Assembly: GCF_963576615.1 (NCBI RefSeq)
Contig: NC_088710.1
Location: 4,568,001-4,632,000 of the forward strand
Direction of reading: 5' to 3'
Source: Watersipora subatra
Lineage: Eukaryota; Bryozoa; Gymnolaemata; Cheilostomatida; Watersiporidae
DNA: 64,000 bases
Below are positions 34,980 through 46,299 of the stretch, one piece after another (positions within the stretch are counted from its first letter, which is position 1; the number at the start of each line of letters is the position of its first letter). The translations under genes were made by a program, and so were the position numbers. Below the pieces are notes generated by a model. That model had not been told where the DNA came from. It worked only from the letters and a program-made list of their open reading frames with translations, and did not search any database.

Positions 34980-36180
34980 CTTCCTGCCTAATGACAAAAA
35001 CATGTGTGTGTCATGATTCATTTCTATGTTTGACCAACAAGCACAGTAAGCTATCCCAACACAGCACTTCATTATACTTGTCGAACCAGAAGAATCTTAG
35101 GTAGTCCCTATGTTTTGGAATGACTCGAAACTGGTGAAACATGCAACCAATATTACACACTATTTCAATTGATTTTTTTCAGAACCATAATAAGATTCTG
35201 CAGAGGCTGTTTAGTTGATCAGGACCCTGAATAAGACGGCCATATCAACACATTCTTTCAGCCTTAACAGCTCTATAAAAAAGCACCCTAATTTTGTCGG
35301 GTTTCTTGCGGTGGTAAACCCCAAAGTGCAGAGTATACCAAGCGTTACTATTCTCCAACTCATCTTTTGGCACCAGCTCAGCATCAGCATGAGTGATAAT
35401 GTCATGCATGAAGCCATGGTGATGCTAAGTTAAACTGCTCATTTGCTAGTTTTCTTTGTAACAGTCTAAACCTGTGCCTTGCCATAGTTTCAGAATTGTT
35501 GCCTGGGTTTGGCTTTGACTTCAAAGGCAAAGGCATTGTTATATGACCTTCCCCATTCTTGTGAATTTGTTTCTTCTTTGTTTTTAGAAACTTATGTCAT
35601 CAACTGAAAGGGTTTTTGTTTTTTTTGAGGTAGTATACTGGAGGTCTGCACTGAACAACTGGAGAATTGGTTTTTCTAGGCTGTCATCATGTGTGGCATG
35701 GTCAACCTTGAACATGATTCGTTTTTGTTGGCTAGTACTGTCACTACTCTACTGTTAATACTTTGTGCTACATTGCTTATAGTCGAGCTTTGTGGATATA
35801 ACCTGTTGGTTTTAATATTTCCCATGAGGGTCCATCCTAAGTCAGTAAGTCGAGCAAACTGCTCACGATCACCACCAACCCATTCCTTTCTAGATATGAA
35901 TACTTGTGGTAGATTAACACCAATAAGTAGCCAAAGATCAATAGATATGTTATTTTTTCAAGTATTAGCTCTGGTCCAATGCTTTGAAGGTGAGGCCAGT
36001 TTTGTACTGAATTAGCTGTAGGGATTTCTTCCTGGTTGTACGGAATTTCATCTTGGTTTATGCAGTCGGGCAGTGGTATAATTTTTTGCGTTTTGTAGCC
36101 ACAGATAAGCAGACCTGAAGCATGTTCCCTCATAAACTCGCATCCTTTGGTTTTACAAAGAGTACAAAGATAATCACTGT
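34980..36180 (-). pseudogene. BEL/Pao retroelement relic, protease to reverse transcriptase
   Basis: Minus-strand reading from 36.13 kb gives KTQKIIPLPDCINQ and IPTANSVQNWPHLQSI, the region following the aspartic protease of Pao elements. About 35.5 kb gives RHRFRLLQRKLA. About 35.33 kb gives AWYTLHFGVYHRKKPDKIRV, a hallmark RT entry motif of BEL/Pao. About 35.1 kb gives CMFHQFRVIPKHRDYLRFFW, the RT block A region. Stops and frameshifts are frequent. Probably the same element as the gag at 40.0-42.1 kb. Confidence 0.75.
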
Positions 36181-37219
36181 GATTTTATAGGCATAATTTG
36201 AGAGAGAGAATAACTTTTCAAATCATATCATTTCAATTCATTTTATAATAGAACAAACATGAAATAAATTCGTGTTTTCATCTCCTTTAACACTTAATGA
36301 TGTTAAGTTATTACCACAAAAAAGATAAAATTAGATATTGATAAAAATGTTATTATTGTACATCACATTTTATTGTTATTAAAAAATAATCATTTATAAT
36401 AATAATGATAATACATAATATTTAAGCCAATCACTGACTATCAGCAGAATGTACTCAATTTTAATTATTTTATGTGATAGGAAAGAAAGCATCTGTATCT
36501 GGTGTTTTGTTTGAGTAAACTTTTACTTACCCGACTTTGATGCTTCAGCCTTGTAACCTAGATATTTTTACTTCAATGCTTTCCATTTGATTCGCCACTG
36601 AGCCTCAGTTTTTAGACTCCATGGTTTTCCTTCGCCCTCTTCAGCTCCCTCAGCTACCTTTGCAGCCAGCACATTGAATATTTCTATTATATGTTACTTT
36701 GGGACTTGCTATCTATTTTCCGAAAAGTGTTGGTATCTATAACAAAGTCCAGGAAAGTAATCGCCGCATCATCCTCGTAGGTGCTGACCATTATTGAATT
36801 TAAGTGAAAAAAGAGCGGAAGAATGAAAAAAAAACAAGATATTCGGCACAACTTTTTTATTTGTTTATGGCACTCGATGAATCTGCCTCCACAGCAAGAG
36901 AGCCTCTCTGCGCAGCCACTGTGCAGTTACTGCTTCCTTGCTGTGAGCTTGCACTGGCTTTGCACTGATCAGTGCGCAGTGATTTCAGTGCGAAAACGCC
37001 GTTTTCATGATTTGGAGAGTGCGCAACTCCGATGTACCGCGAAATATGGAAACAGTGATTAATAGGGCAATCTGTTTATTGATCCCAAAATCGGAAAAGT
37101 TGACTATATTGTTTTGGGAAACTGATTTTTTTGACTCCAAATTTAGAATACATAGTTTTATAATTATTAACAAATCAAACTGTCTAAGCGTAGTTTGAAA
37201 ATAACATTAATACATCTAG

Positions 37220-38608
37220 CTACATATTGGATGCATTGTAATATACTGTCAAGTAATTAGAAATGTTTTCTGGTTTGAAATTTCTGTCTTCTACCAGAAG
37301 CTTTCCTAGCATGGAAAAGCTTTTCTCTACAGATGCTGATGTGGGTTGACAGTTTTGTACCAAGCTGTATAGTAACAGAGATATATCTTTGCTTGACAGA
37401 CATGCTGACAATGTCATTTTCTAGCAGCCTCTTAGCAATATATTCTCATATCTTACATTTGTCGTCACCAAATTTCAATTCAACTTGTCACTTACATTTT
37501 GGCAAGCTTCAGTGACAGTGTATTCTGAGCTCTCCATTTATGTGACTAGATTAGCTGGTCCTGCATATTGGAGCTGTACCTCCAACAGCTGTTTAGCTAA
37601 CTTTGGATGCTGAGCACTCGCTTTGGTTCTCTCAACTATATTTCCACTGCTATCAAAGCTCTTCACGATGGTGACTGATTACGGCAATTTCTCTGCTCAA
37701 TAATAGTGTGCTGCATTTAACCAACTTGCCCATCTCGTAAAAATGGGTGAAGGGGGACTACCTCTTTCCGCAAAAAGAGCTTTTCTTGTTTTATTTTTCA
37801 CCGTAGCAGCTTTAACTTTTGCAATGAGTTCATCAACAGCAATGAACTGGACTCGGACCGTCATGGCACAATTATGCAGCAAGTGTGCCATAAAAGTGAC
37901 ATGAAAGAGGCATGGATACAGCTGCTTGAGTGTTTGGCTTGCAGCCTGCACGTATTGGGCTGCATCCAATAAAAGCAAGCAAAGTTCCTTCCTGTCACCT
38001 TCCTCTCAATACTTAGGGATCGGATAGACTCATCCACAGCACGGCATGTCAATTGACCATTTGCTGAGTATTGAAGAAGCGGGCAATTGAACATGAACGT
38101 AGCCTGTGGTTGATTTAAAAGACCCACAAGGATATTCAAATACTTCTTTTCTGAGATGTCACTTTGGTCAATTACCATAAATATCTCTTTTCCATGTAAA
38201 CATTCTTTCAGTTTCTGTGCATCGGCATTAGCTAGTTCACCGACTGTGTTTCTACACGTTGTTACTGAAGGGAGACTGACCAATGTTGTCAAATAACTTA
38301 CGCAGAGCTTTATTGTGTAGCTTGTGCAGGGGTATATTTGCAGACAAGAAATCATGTGTTACTTCCTCAGAAAAATCTGAAACTGCTGCTGGTAAGAACT
38401 TTTACGTTGACTGGTTTGGCTATTCCACTTGTTTCTTGTGCTTGGCAGTTTTCTGATTACTTTCCACAAAAAATCGTCTCGAAGGCTTTACCACACAACT
38501 GCAAAGTTCACAATACAGCTCATTGTCTGGTGTCTTTGTGAACTCGGTAGGAAACTCTCTAATAATCTGAAGAACCTTCCCATGAGCTGATTGCTTAGCT
38601 TTTGGCAT
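37220..38608 (-). pseudogene. hAT transposase relic with BED-like finger
   Basis: The start at 38608 gives MPKAKQSAHGKVLQ, then ELYCELCSCVV and NQKTAKHKKQ, a C2H-type BED-like finger. Next come NADAQKLKECLHGKEIFMVI (37.9-38.25 kb), FMAHLLHNCA (about 37.86 kb) and GSPPSPIFTRWASWLNAA. The C-terminal dimerisation motif SASVEKSFSMLGKLL is at 37.29-37.34 kb. The order is right for hAT transposases of animals. At least three frame changes (near 38.29, 37.95 and 37.5 kb) inactivate it. It sits between the two halves of the BEL/Pao element. Clear terminal repeats were not found. Confidence 0.8.
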
Positions 38609-39642
38609 CTTTGCCAGTGTAAAACTGACTGCATACTAGTCATGTAATTGGGCAGTGTGCTATGAATATCAACCAGTTGCTTGAGCAGGGTTTCATCATG
38701 CCATGCTGACTCATCCTATCAAACGAATTATTAGGTGTTTTTGTTTGTAAATAAGTACATAGAGATAGTTGGCCTATGATGAAAGCTTGGTTTAATCTAT
38801 AAAATCATATTTTGCAAAACATAGGAATAAGAAATTACCTTTTCAAATCACAGCTCAAACAAAGCTGGTAGCTGAAGTTATTAAAATTTTGATGAGAATG
38901 AACCAAGTAAAGGTCATTACTTCTAAAAAAAATGATAGCGACAATATTAGTAGTATGAATGAGCAAAAATGTTAAAAGCACTATTCTGCGCAGACCTTGA
39001 CCATATTAAGTGGTTTTAACTGTGACATAAATTATTTTTTAATTTATCAGTTATGAGAGGCAAAGTAAATTTGATTTGGATTTAAGATATAAATTGAAAG
39101 CATATTTGGCCGTAAACAACATAAAAATGTGGCCTAATCACCGCTTCTGAAAAAGTAAAGTATAACAGACGAAACTGGCTGAAGGTTCATAATTTTTTTG
39201 TGGAGCACCTTCTAAATGATATTCATTACAGATTACCATATTCAGCAAAAGAACTGTGGTTTACCAATGTAGTTTTGACAGCCAACTTAATGAAGTTGGA
39301 TTTCGCCAGGTTATCAGAACCATAACTCACACAAGCAGTTTGAAGTATGTTGTAGCTGATCATAACATCAGTATTTAAAGATTTTTATGAACTAAGAAGG
39401 CGTGTTCAGGCAGAAATTCAAATTTTTTTCAAGTTGGATATTGAAAATTCAAATGAAAAATAATCTATCAACTAATTCATACCTCATGATGCTTCACACA
39501 GTAAATTGTATCACACTGTGGATAATAAGAAAATGCTTGCTCATCATCCTTTCCTTTCTTTGCACAAAGATCACATGACTTTGGCTTATCCTTGGCTATA
39601 TCATATGCTGGAAGCTGGTTGAGGGGTACCTCACATACTTGA
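38600..39642 (-). pseudogene. Cys-rich two-exon gene fragment of unknown family
   Basis: Exon A (39483-39642), flanked by an acceptor TTATAG and a donor GTATGA, encodes SCDLCAKKGK then CDTIYCVKHHE, a zinc-ribbon-like C-x2-C...C-x5-C-x2-HH arrangement. It splices in phase to exon B (from 38715, acceptor TTTGATAG) reading DESAWHDETLLKQLVDIHST. Exon B stays open into the start of the hAT frame at 38608 in another reading frame. The Cys pattern is reminiscent of C-terminal zinc ribbons of some transposases, but I do not recognise the family. It may be an upstream exon of the neighbouring hAT gene or an independent insertion. Confidence 0.4.
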
Positions 39643-40040
39643 CTATAACATAATAAACATCAAGTATTCACACTCATTTGAAAAACTTTATCTAACTGGA
39701 ATTTACCATTTGTATTTGCGATATGTTAAGTTCGAATAAAACAAGAGGGAAAAATCTACCAAATTTTCCATTAGGAAAGGGGAATACTCAAATACTTTAG
39801 CAAGGGGAAATTCTTAATTCCCAGGATGTATAAAGAGTGAAAGTTGACTCCAAAATATACAAATTGACATAAAAGATGAAAATTGACAATTTATTGACCT
39901 TGTAACTTGGCTATTAATGTGCCTACGGTGCTCATACATGGTATTTTTGTGTTTTAAAGTGATCCAAGCTTGTAAAAAAATTATTAGCTCATTATTAAAA
40001 AAAGATTAAAACTGCACATTAGTTTTTGGATTCAGATTGC

Positions 40041-42130
40041 TCAGAGTTTGTTGGTAATAAATGAGCAATTAGAGCCAGAATCCAGGCGACCAAATACTAA
40101 GTTTTCTTCTGGATTCTCTATTGTAGACAAATAGACTGACGTAAGTTTGGTCGGTCTAGTTAAGCAGTTGCACACTGTTGCAGCCAAGTCAGCTTTTGTT
40201 TTGTGTTTGTTGATGTCATTTGTTACCTCTGTCATTATTGATGAGGTCTTATTTTTGGTGCCTCTGTTGTGATGTTCATGAAAAACTGTAAGATGCTGCT
40301 TTCTGCGTTTCTGGAAGTCTTCAAACATCCATTCTGTGTCCAGGTTTTGAGCAAGCTAAACATAAATTGTGTCTTAAAAAGAATTGTTTGTCATTGTTGG
40401 GTTGTGCACAAAGCTTGGAACAAACACCTGTAGTGTGGTTAGCAGATTCACAGCTCTTACAAGGGTACTTTGTACGCTTTGAAACTAAAGAGTTGCTAGT
40501 ATTGTCTCTATTTTCAAATGTTGCCAATGCTGTGGCCTTTTTTTATTATTGTGTGATTTGGTAAGTTTTGCATCGTCGTTGATTTTTTTGTTAGCCATAG
40601 CTCTTTTGACTAAAGCTTTGTTTAGGCTGTTTGTAGCAACGTTTGCCTCACCAGCTAAAACTTGACAAAAACCATGCATTTAGTGGTTTTCAAATGCTTG
40701 TCTCAGTTTGTATTTGACCTTTCTGGATCCTACAGACAGTGGCAATTTTTTTAGGATTTTTACATTATCTTGTTCATCATTAAAGCACTTTAATTCTGGT
40801 AGGGGTTACAAAACGGTTAAACACGATTCCAGGAAGTCAACAACCTCCTTTAGTGACTTACCTTCATGTTCTTGGATAGTGGGCCACTGCTCCAGTCTAG
40901 TCTAATAAGCCTCCGACAGAATGTATGGTTACCCATATCTTCTATCTAGCTTGCGCTTGGCTTCTCAAAAGGCTTTTTCTGTGTCAATTTGAAAGAAACT
41001 TGTTACCACTTTTTTGGCCTTTCCACTTAAATATTGCTGGAAAAGAGCCAGCCTATGCATCGGAGTGTAACTCCCACTTTCAATAAGACCTTCAAATGCT
41101 ACCCTCCAACCCAAATACAACAGCGGGTCTTCATGAAATGTGGTTGTCTCTGCTGGTCTTAGTTTCGTGGTGTGTATGGCTTGAGTAAAAGTATTTGCGA
41201 AGGCTTGCTGATCAGTGGCAGAAGACCCAAAGGCAGCTGGGACAGGGTCTTGTGATAACTGATGTACTGAGTTATCATGTAAAGTATTTCTGAATGGTAA
41301 ATCAGCTACTTGATTAGGCAAGTGTGGTTTAGTATGATCATCCAAATTAAGATATTTGGGGTATGGCCAGAGGTAGACCAAACAAAGAAACCTTTTAGTG
41401 ACTGCTAAAGGAATGAGATTTAACCATTTCATGGGCTTCTGCAGAATCAAGTTCTGTTTGCAATTTATTTTGCTTAACGGCCATCATCAATTGTGGAGCT
41501 TGCTGCTCAAAGGCTTGCGTAACCGTTTCCGCTTCCAGCTTCTTTTTTAAAGCTGCTGCCTTAGCCTGTACTTCAAACTGCATTAGTCTCCTCTTAGCAC
41601 TAGTCTTAGACAACCCAGACAATGAGGACTTTAAGAGAGGTTTGATTGATTGTGGGGAGGAAGCATTATGACTATGTGTCCATGCAGAGATAGTTACAGG
41701 AGATAAGTGAGACGTGTCTGGATTGTTTACTTCGAGGTATCTGTTTCTGACAGAGTTCATTCATTGTGTTCAGTACTTCATCCATATTCTGCTCATTATC
41801 TACTTCTGTCCTATCCATAGTATTGCACATTTTCAAATATGGCTCAAGACCACTGCATAGGGCTCGCCATTGCTCATACGACTGTACAACATTAGATTCA
41901 TTATGTTGTGGAGTTGTCTTCTCATGCAATCTAAATTATTGTAGGACTAATGCTTCGGAGTCTGAAATTCAGTAAGCAAAAACTGATAAAGCATGCTGTA
42001 GTTTTCTATGATTTCTTTCAACTCATTTGCCTTTTCAACAGCTCTAGTCCTTTTGTTTGTTTTCACTTCAACACTAGACAGGCTAACAGATGATTCACTG
42101 TTGGTGTGACACTGGGAGTTTTTACTGATT
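40041..42130 (-). pseudogene. BEL/Pao retroelement relic, gag and start of protease
   Basis: Minus-strand order: a helical N-terminus (YEQWRALCSGLEPYL, 41.8-41.9 kb), a charged coiled-coil-like stretch (KRRLMQFEVQAKAAALKKKL, about 41.5 kb), then the DUF1759-type capsid region (LYLGWRVAFEGLI, LALFQQYLSGKAKKVV, 41.0-41.1 kb). Zinc fingers (CKSCESANHTTGVC, HNLCLACSKPGHR, 40.33-40.48 kb) and a protease-like GRLDSGSNCSFI near 40.07 kb follow. Several stops and frame changes separate these. RT and downstream parts are probably those at 34.98-36.18 kb, displaced by the hAT insertion. Confidence 0.8.
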
Positions 42131-42890
42131 TTGCTGAGTAGGCGCTATGGTCATGAAATGGTTAATCAAAAAGAGTGGAGTAATAGAATGCCTCTTAACT
42201 AGTAAGAATGCAACTCTCAGTCAGATTAGACTAATAGTAGAAGTTACTCTAAACAACTTGACTTTACAGTCATTAAGATGCCAATTAATTCAATGATAAC
42301 ACGCCGTAATCACACCAAAACACAGACGACTTGCAGCAATAGTCTAACCTTTGACCTAACTGCGTGTTGTGTATTGTCACCACGGCAACAAGGGAGTAGA
42401 AAAAGGCAGTAGATAAAAAGTAGGATAAACTACCCTACAGGATGAAAATATTCGCAGAGTTAAGTTTCGCGCAAATTGCCTTTTTCATGCATATTCGCGG
42501 ACTAAATTATTTGTGGATGAACACAATTACTCTATTTAAAGTTAACTCTATTGCAGCTAGCAATAGAGTTAACCCTTCGCATGCGCACACAACGCATTTA
42601 GGTTTCTACTTTCTATTTAGCCAGCAGCTACGAGTCGATCATACTAAGCTCTAAATTTCTTGCCACGGCCAGACGTTTTCACGAATATTCATAGATTTGG
42701 AGACCCTTGATAAACTAACAACTTGTGGTAAGTAATGAGTTTTTTAAAACCATTTGCTAAATAGATAATGGAATTTTACTTTGGTTCTTTGGTAAGACGC
42801 AATATTTGTTTTTTCCATCACTAACGCTTTGTTATTTGTTTTATTGTGAGAGAGAGCCTAATAATCTGCACAACCCATTTGCAGTAAAGC

Positions 42891-43566
42891 TAGTGCTGGA
42901 TAACGATTCGAGTGCATTCGGTTTTTCGATAGTTGTTCTCTCTCGGTTCATCGATTCAGAAGGAGAAGACAACTGCGTATGAACCGAATTTTACATCACG
43001 ATTCGATTCAGTGTTTGCGCATGCCCACGCAGCAGTTTCCTAAGCCAATTTTCGTGAGAGCATCGATCGGTCAGCAAATGAGTTTAGAGTATTTTTTTCA
43101 TCCAAATTGTAGCGATAGTCTTGACTCTTGCCAAATGAACTCATGTGATGTTTTGTAGTTAAGAGACTTATATTTGTAATATCTTAATATGGTATTAATC
43201 TTCATTGATTGTATTTGTCCTGAGTATATTGTAATTTTTTTATTTATATTTATTCAATTGTTTTTAAATTACGTAATCAATTTGATGTTGATTCATTAAA
43301 TTTTAGAGACGATAAAATTTTTCAAATTGTATTGGTTAATTAATATTAATATAATTAAAATTTTCACCATTACTTAAACATTTTTTGCAAATATTAATTA
43401 TTAGTTTACTATTTATTAATAAATATACAAATCTCGGTTCGATGCGGTTCATAATGCCAATATGAGTAAACCGAAGTAACAATTGAAGATTCGGTTTCAT
43501 TCAGTTTTCAGGAGAAAACAACTCTGAAATTGAATGCATAGTGCAGGTAGACATCGAACAGCTCTA
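42891..43566. mobile_element. hAT MITE nested in the TA-flanked element
   Basis: A perfect 8-bp duplication AGTAAAGC flanks the element (42883-42890, 43567-43574). The ends read TAGTGCTGG and, reverse-complemented, TAGAGCTGT, a weak hAT-like inverted repeat. Interior words GGTTC-ATCGATTC and CGGTTCGATGCGGTTC are partly mirrored on the two sides. There is no coding potential. Confidence 0.85.
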
Positions 43567-44219
43567 AGTAAAGCTAATAAACGCAGCTTTTTTTATCATA
43601 CGCGGAGGCACAATGACTGCAAAGGTGATGGATGTCACTCGTAGAAGATCACCAATTATTCAGGGAGGTCTTGAAATTGAGGTAGAAGTGACTGCAGCTG
43701 CTAACAAGGAGAATATATCTGTTTTAAAAAAGGAACATGAACGCCTTTACAATCACAAATTTTTGGCCATCTTGCAGAACGTTGCAATAGTAAGCCACGA
43801 GGAGAGTTTTGATGATAACTGTCTTACTAGCATGTAGTAGCAAGAGAATCGCCTTTAACATCTACCCAAGACTGTGACAGCGATATAGAGCTGCTATTAC
43901 CAAAATAACTAGTCAGAGAGCACCATTACACGCTAGTATTTACATATCAAAAGTATGAGTTAATTTTATTGCCAGAGAACCGCCATATGGGCAAAACTGT
44001 TTTTATTTACTCCAATCATTGCTTGTAAAATTTTATTTGTAATTGAAATATTTTATTTGTACACAAGTTTTTAATAAATTATAATATATCTATACATAAA
44101 AATATCTCTATATAAATATCTCTAAAAAGCCTTGAAAACATCTATATAGAAATATCTATATAGATATATATTTATATTCTGAATATATATCATATATCTC
44201 TACATATGAATATATATAA

Positions 44220-44790
44220 TCATGTTTGCTGCAGCGATATCAAGGAATAGTTGTTGATGGAGGGATCTAGGTTGACTGGTTGCTTCTCTGCCATTATTCC
44301 TGCATTGGTGAACCCATTCTGTATAAAAACCCTCTGTGATGGTAACAGAAAGTGCCTGGAGGATTCACACAGCCACTGGGCATGCACCTCTCTGAGCTTT
44401 GTTATGTTTTTCATTAGTGATGCAAACTTCTCGTAATGATGGCCGACCTCCATGAATTGTTATGTGTACCTGTGAATCAAAAAATTAAGCTTGGATCGAA
44501 CATTCTGCCATTTTATCAACAGTAAACACAAATAAAGAAAAATATTAACAAGTGTAAAGAAAATACAACACAATAGTCGAAGTATTGAATGAAAGCGATC
44601 AGTTTTTAAACAAGAGAATGAACTAACGCAGTTGATTATGAAAAACTTACCTGCGCTGCAAATCAAATACATACCATAATGTTCAGATCAGAATCATTAT
44701 CGTCATCAACTTCGGTATTAGAGGTTGATGGAGTTGATTTCAATGTAAAAAACTGTAGGAGAGATTTTTGCGATGACGATGCCATGCCCA
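44220..44790 (-). other. Possible two-exon gene fragment with PIP-box-like N-terminus
   Basis: A minus-strand exon starting near 44785 encodes MASSSQKSLLQFFTLKSTPS and an acidic tail (EVDDDNDSDL), and is followed by a GTATGT donor at about 44676. QKSLLQFF fits the PCNA-interacting consensus Q-x-x-L-x-x-F-F. A second open stretch (44220-44453; HHYEKFASLMKNITKLREV) lies downstream after a TTCACAG acceptor, but the phase does not join cleanly. It lies inside the TA-flanked element, so it could be captured or transposon-encoded. Function unknown. Confidence 0.3.
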
Positions 44791-45065
44791 ATAACTTGTG
44801 ACAACGTTGAATAGTTTTGTAAAGAGGTGTGATGCATTGGCAATGGGGTTAACTCAAAGCCCCGACGATGATTTTGAAAAAGTTTGGAACTCAGCTATGT
44901 TTACTACTTCTGCCTAGTCGCTAGTTTTTAATGTGAGGCAGTAGTTATTCTCCCTTGTGTTTAAAAATAGAACTGATTATTTGTGGAATTTGATAATTTG
45001 CGAAATCGGCTGTTCGCGAAATCGCGAATTATTAAATCCATCAAATCATTTCATCCTTTAGGGTA

Positions 45066-46260
45066 ATTGGTTTCTAATATTAAATTAAACAAGCAAAATT
45101 ATTTTTTATGTAATACAGCTAATATCACTAATTGTGACTGAGTAGAAGAGTATTCTGTACTTTGTATCAGCTATCACGTGAAGGCAAGCACTAAACCAAA
45201 CATAGTGCTACACAAAAATCGAAATACAGTGTTATGTAGTACAACTTTGCTGTCCTGTAGGCTCCTGGCTTTGGTTGCTTGGCTCTGGAACTTGGCTGAC
45301 TTGACTCTGGTATTTGGCTGACTTGGCTTTGTAGGCTTGTTAGCAAATAGTTGCACCGTCACACTGGTGAGGAGTTTTGAGGTTGCTAAGCTTCACAACC
45401 GTCAGTATGAAGATATTTGTGAGAATGAATCCAAGACGACATGTGAAACTTTTAGCCAAACTATGTGAAAACACCATGCTGCGGCAGTGACAACACACAA
45501 GCTGCAAGATTTTTGTGCCACACAATTACCACATTCGTCTGGAAACAGATTTGATAGTATACTGTGGTTAAGCATATGAACAGACCAGCAGCATGGTGAC
45601 TGCAAAGTCAATAAAGTAGTTATCTAGTTGAAGGGGAGACTAAAATTTTATAGTCAACTGGCAAGCCATTGCAGAAATGAACAGGTAGTGCTTTACCGTC
45701 GATGCCTGTGCATGCATATACATGTACTAGTAAATCTGCAGTGCATATATAATGTACAAACACCAACTCTTTTCATCTAAAACAGACCGATTAAGATGGC
45801 TATATGTATGAGCATAATAATGAGCGTACAATACAGACCTTAGCAAACTAACTGACCTGATAGGTCGAGGCGGCTTGGAGGCCTACGCACTTGATTGATG
45901 CGTCACTAGGATAGAGCTATCTGAGATCTCGTAGGAGTTATATTGATCAGCTGTGAGGTGTCAAGCGTGGGAATTGTTGGTTTATTTTGTTGATTGCCAA
46001 AAGCATGATTGTCAGGTGGTGGGTTAATTGGGTGTCGGTTACACCGTACCTTGTGTGAACCGGTCTGAATAGCATATAAATTGTCATGAAGTTTCTGTTT
46101 TACAGTACATGTTTTATATGTCTCAATATAAATATTTCATCGGTTTATATGAATGTAATTCTCACATATTGTGTCGGGGATCATAGTTTTATTTCATCTG
46201 CTGTTTGTAAGTATGTTCATGATCTTTCACTAAGTCATGGTTTTCTATCTTAAAATTTAG
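45066..46260. other. No gene recognised; possible LTR/3' end of gypsy 2
   Basis: The stretch includes an internal repeat of GGCTTGGCTCTGG-like words at 45.25-45.33 kb (repeated CTGACTTG and GGCTG words). The 45.83-46.26 kb part directly follows the gypsy 2 integrase and may contain its 3' LTR, but no second copy is present to prove it. Confidence 0.3.
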
Positions 46261-46299
46261 TAAAGAAGGATCTACAAGTAAGTCACAATGGAGTCGTCC

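Larger units (their letters stand above)
42433..45063. mobile_element. TA-flanked inverted-repeat element with internal hAT MITE
   Basis: The left end CCCTACAGGATGAAAATATT and the reverse complement of the right end, CCCTAAAGGATGAAATGATT, match at 17 of 20. TA occurs on both sides (42431-42432, 45064-45065), suggesting a Tc1/mariner-type insertion. Inside are a hAT MITE (42891-43566), a short plus frame (43613-43837) and minus-strand exon-like pieces at 44.2-44.8 kb. No DDE or CENP-B-like transposase could be recognised, so the superfamily is inferred from the TA duplication alone. Confidence 0.6.

Noticed and set aside
36541..36660. Minus-strand WSLKTEAQWRIKWKALK as a SANT/MADF-like domain
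   Set aside because: Too short, with no second helix block or flanking exons; could not be supported as a gene.
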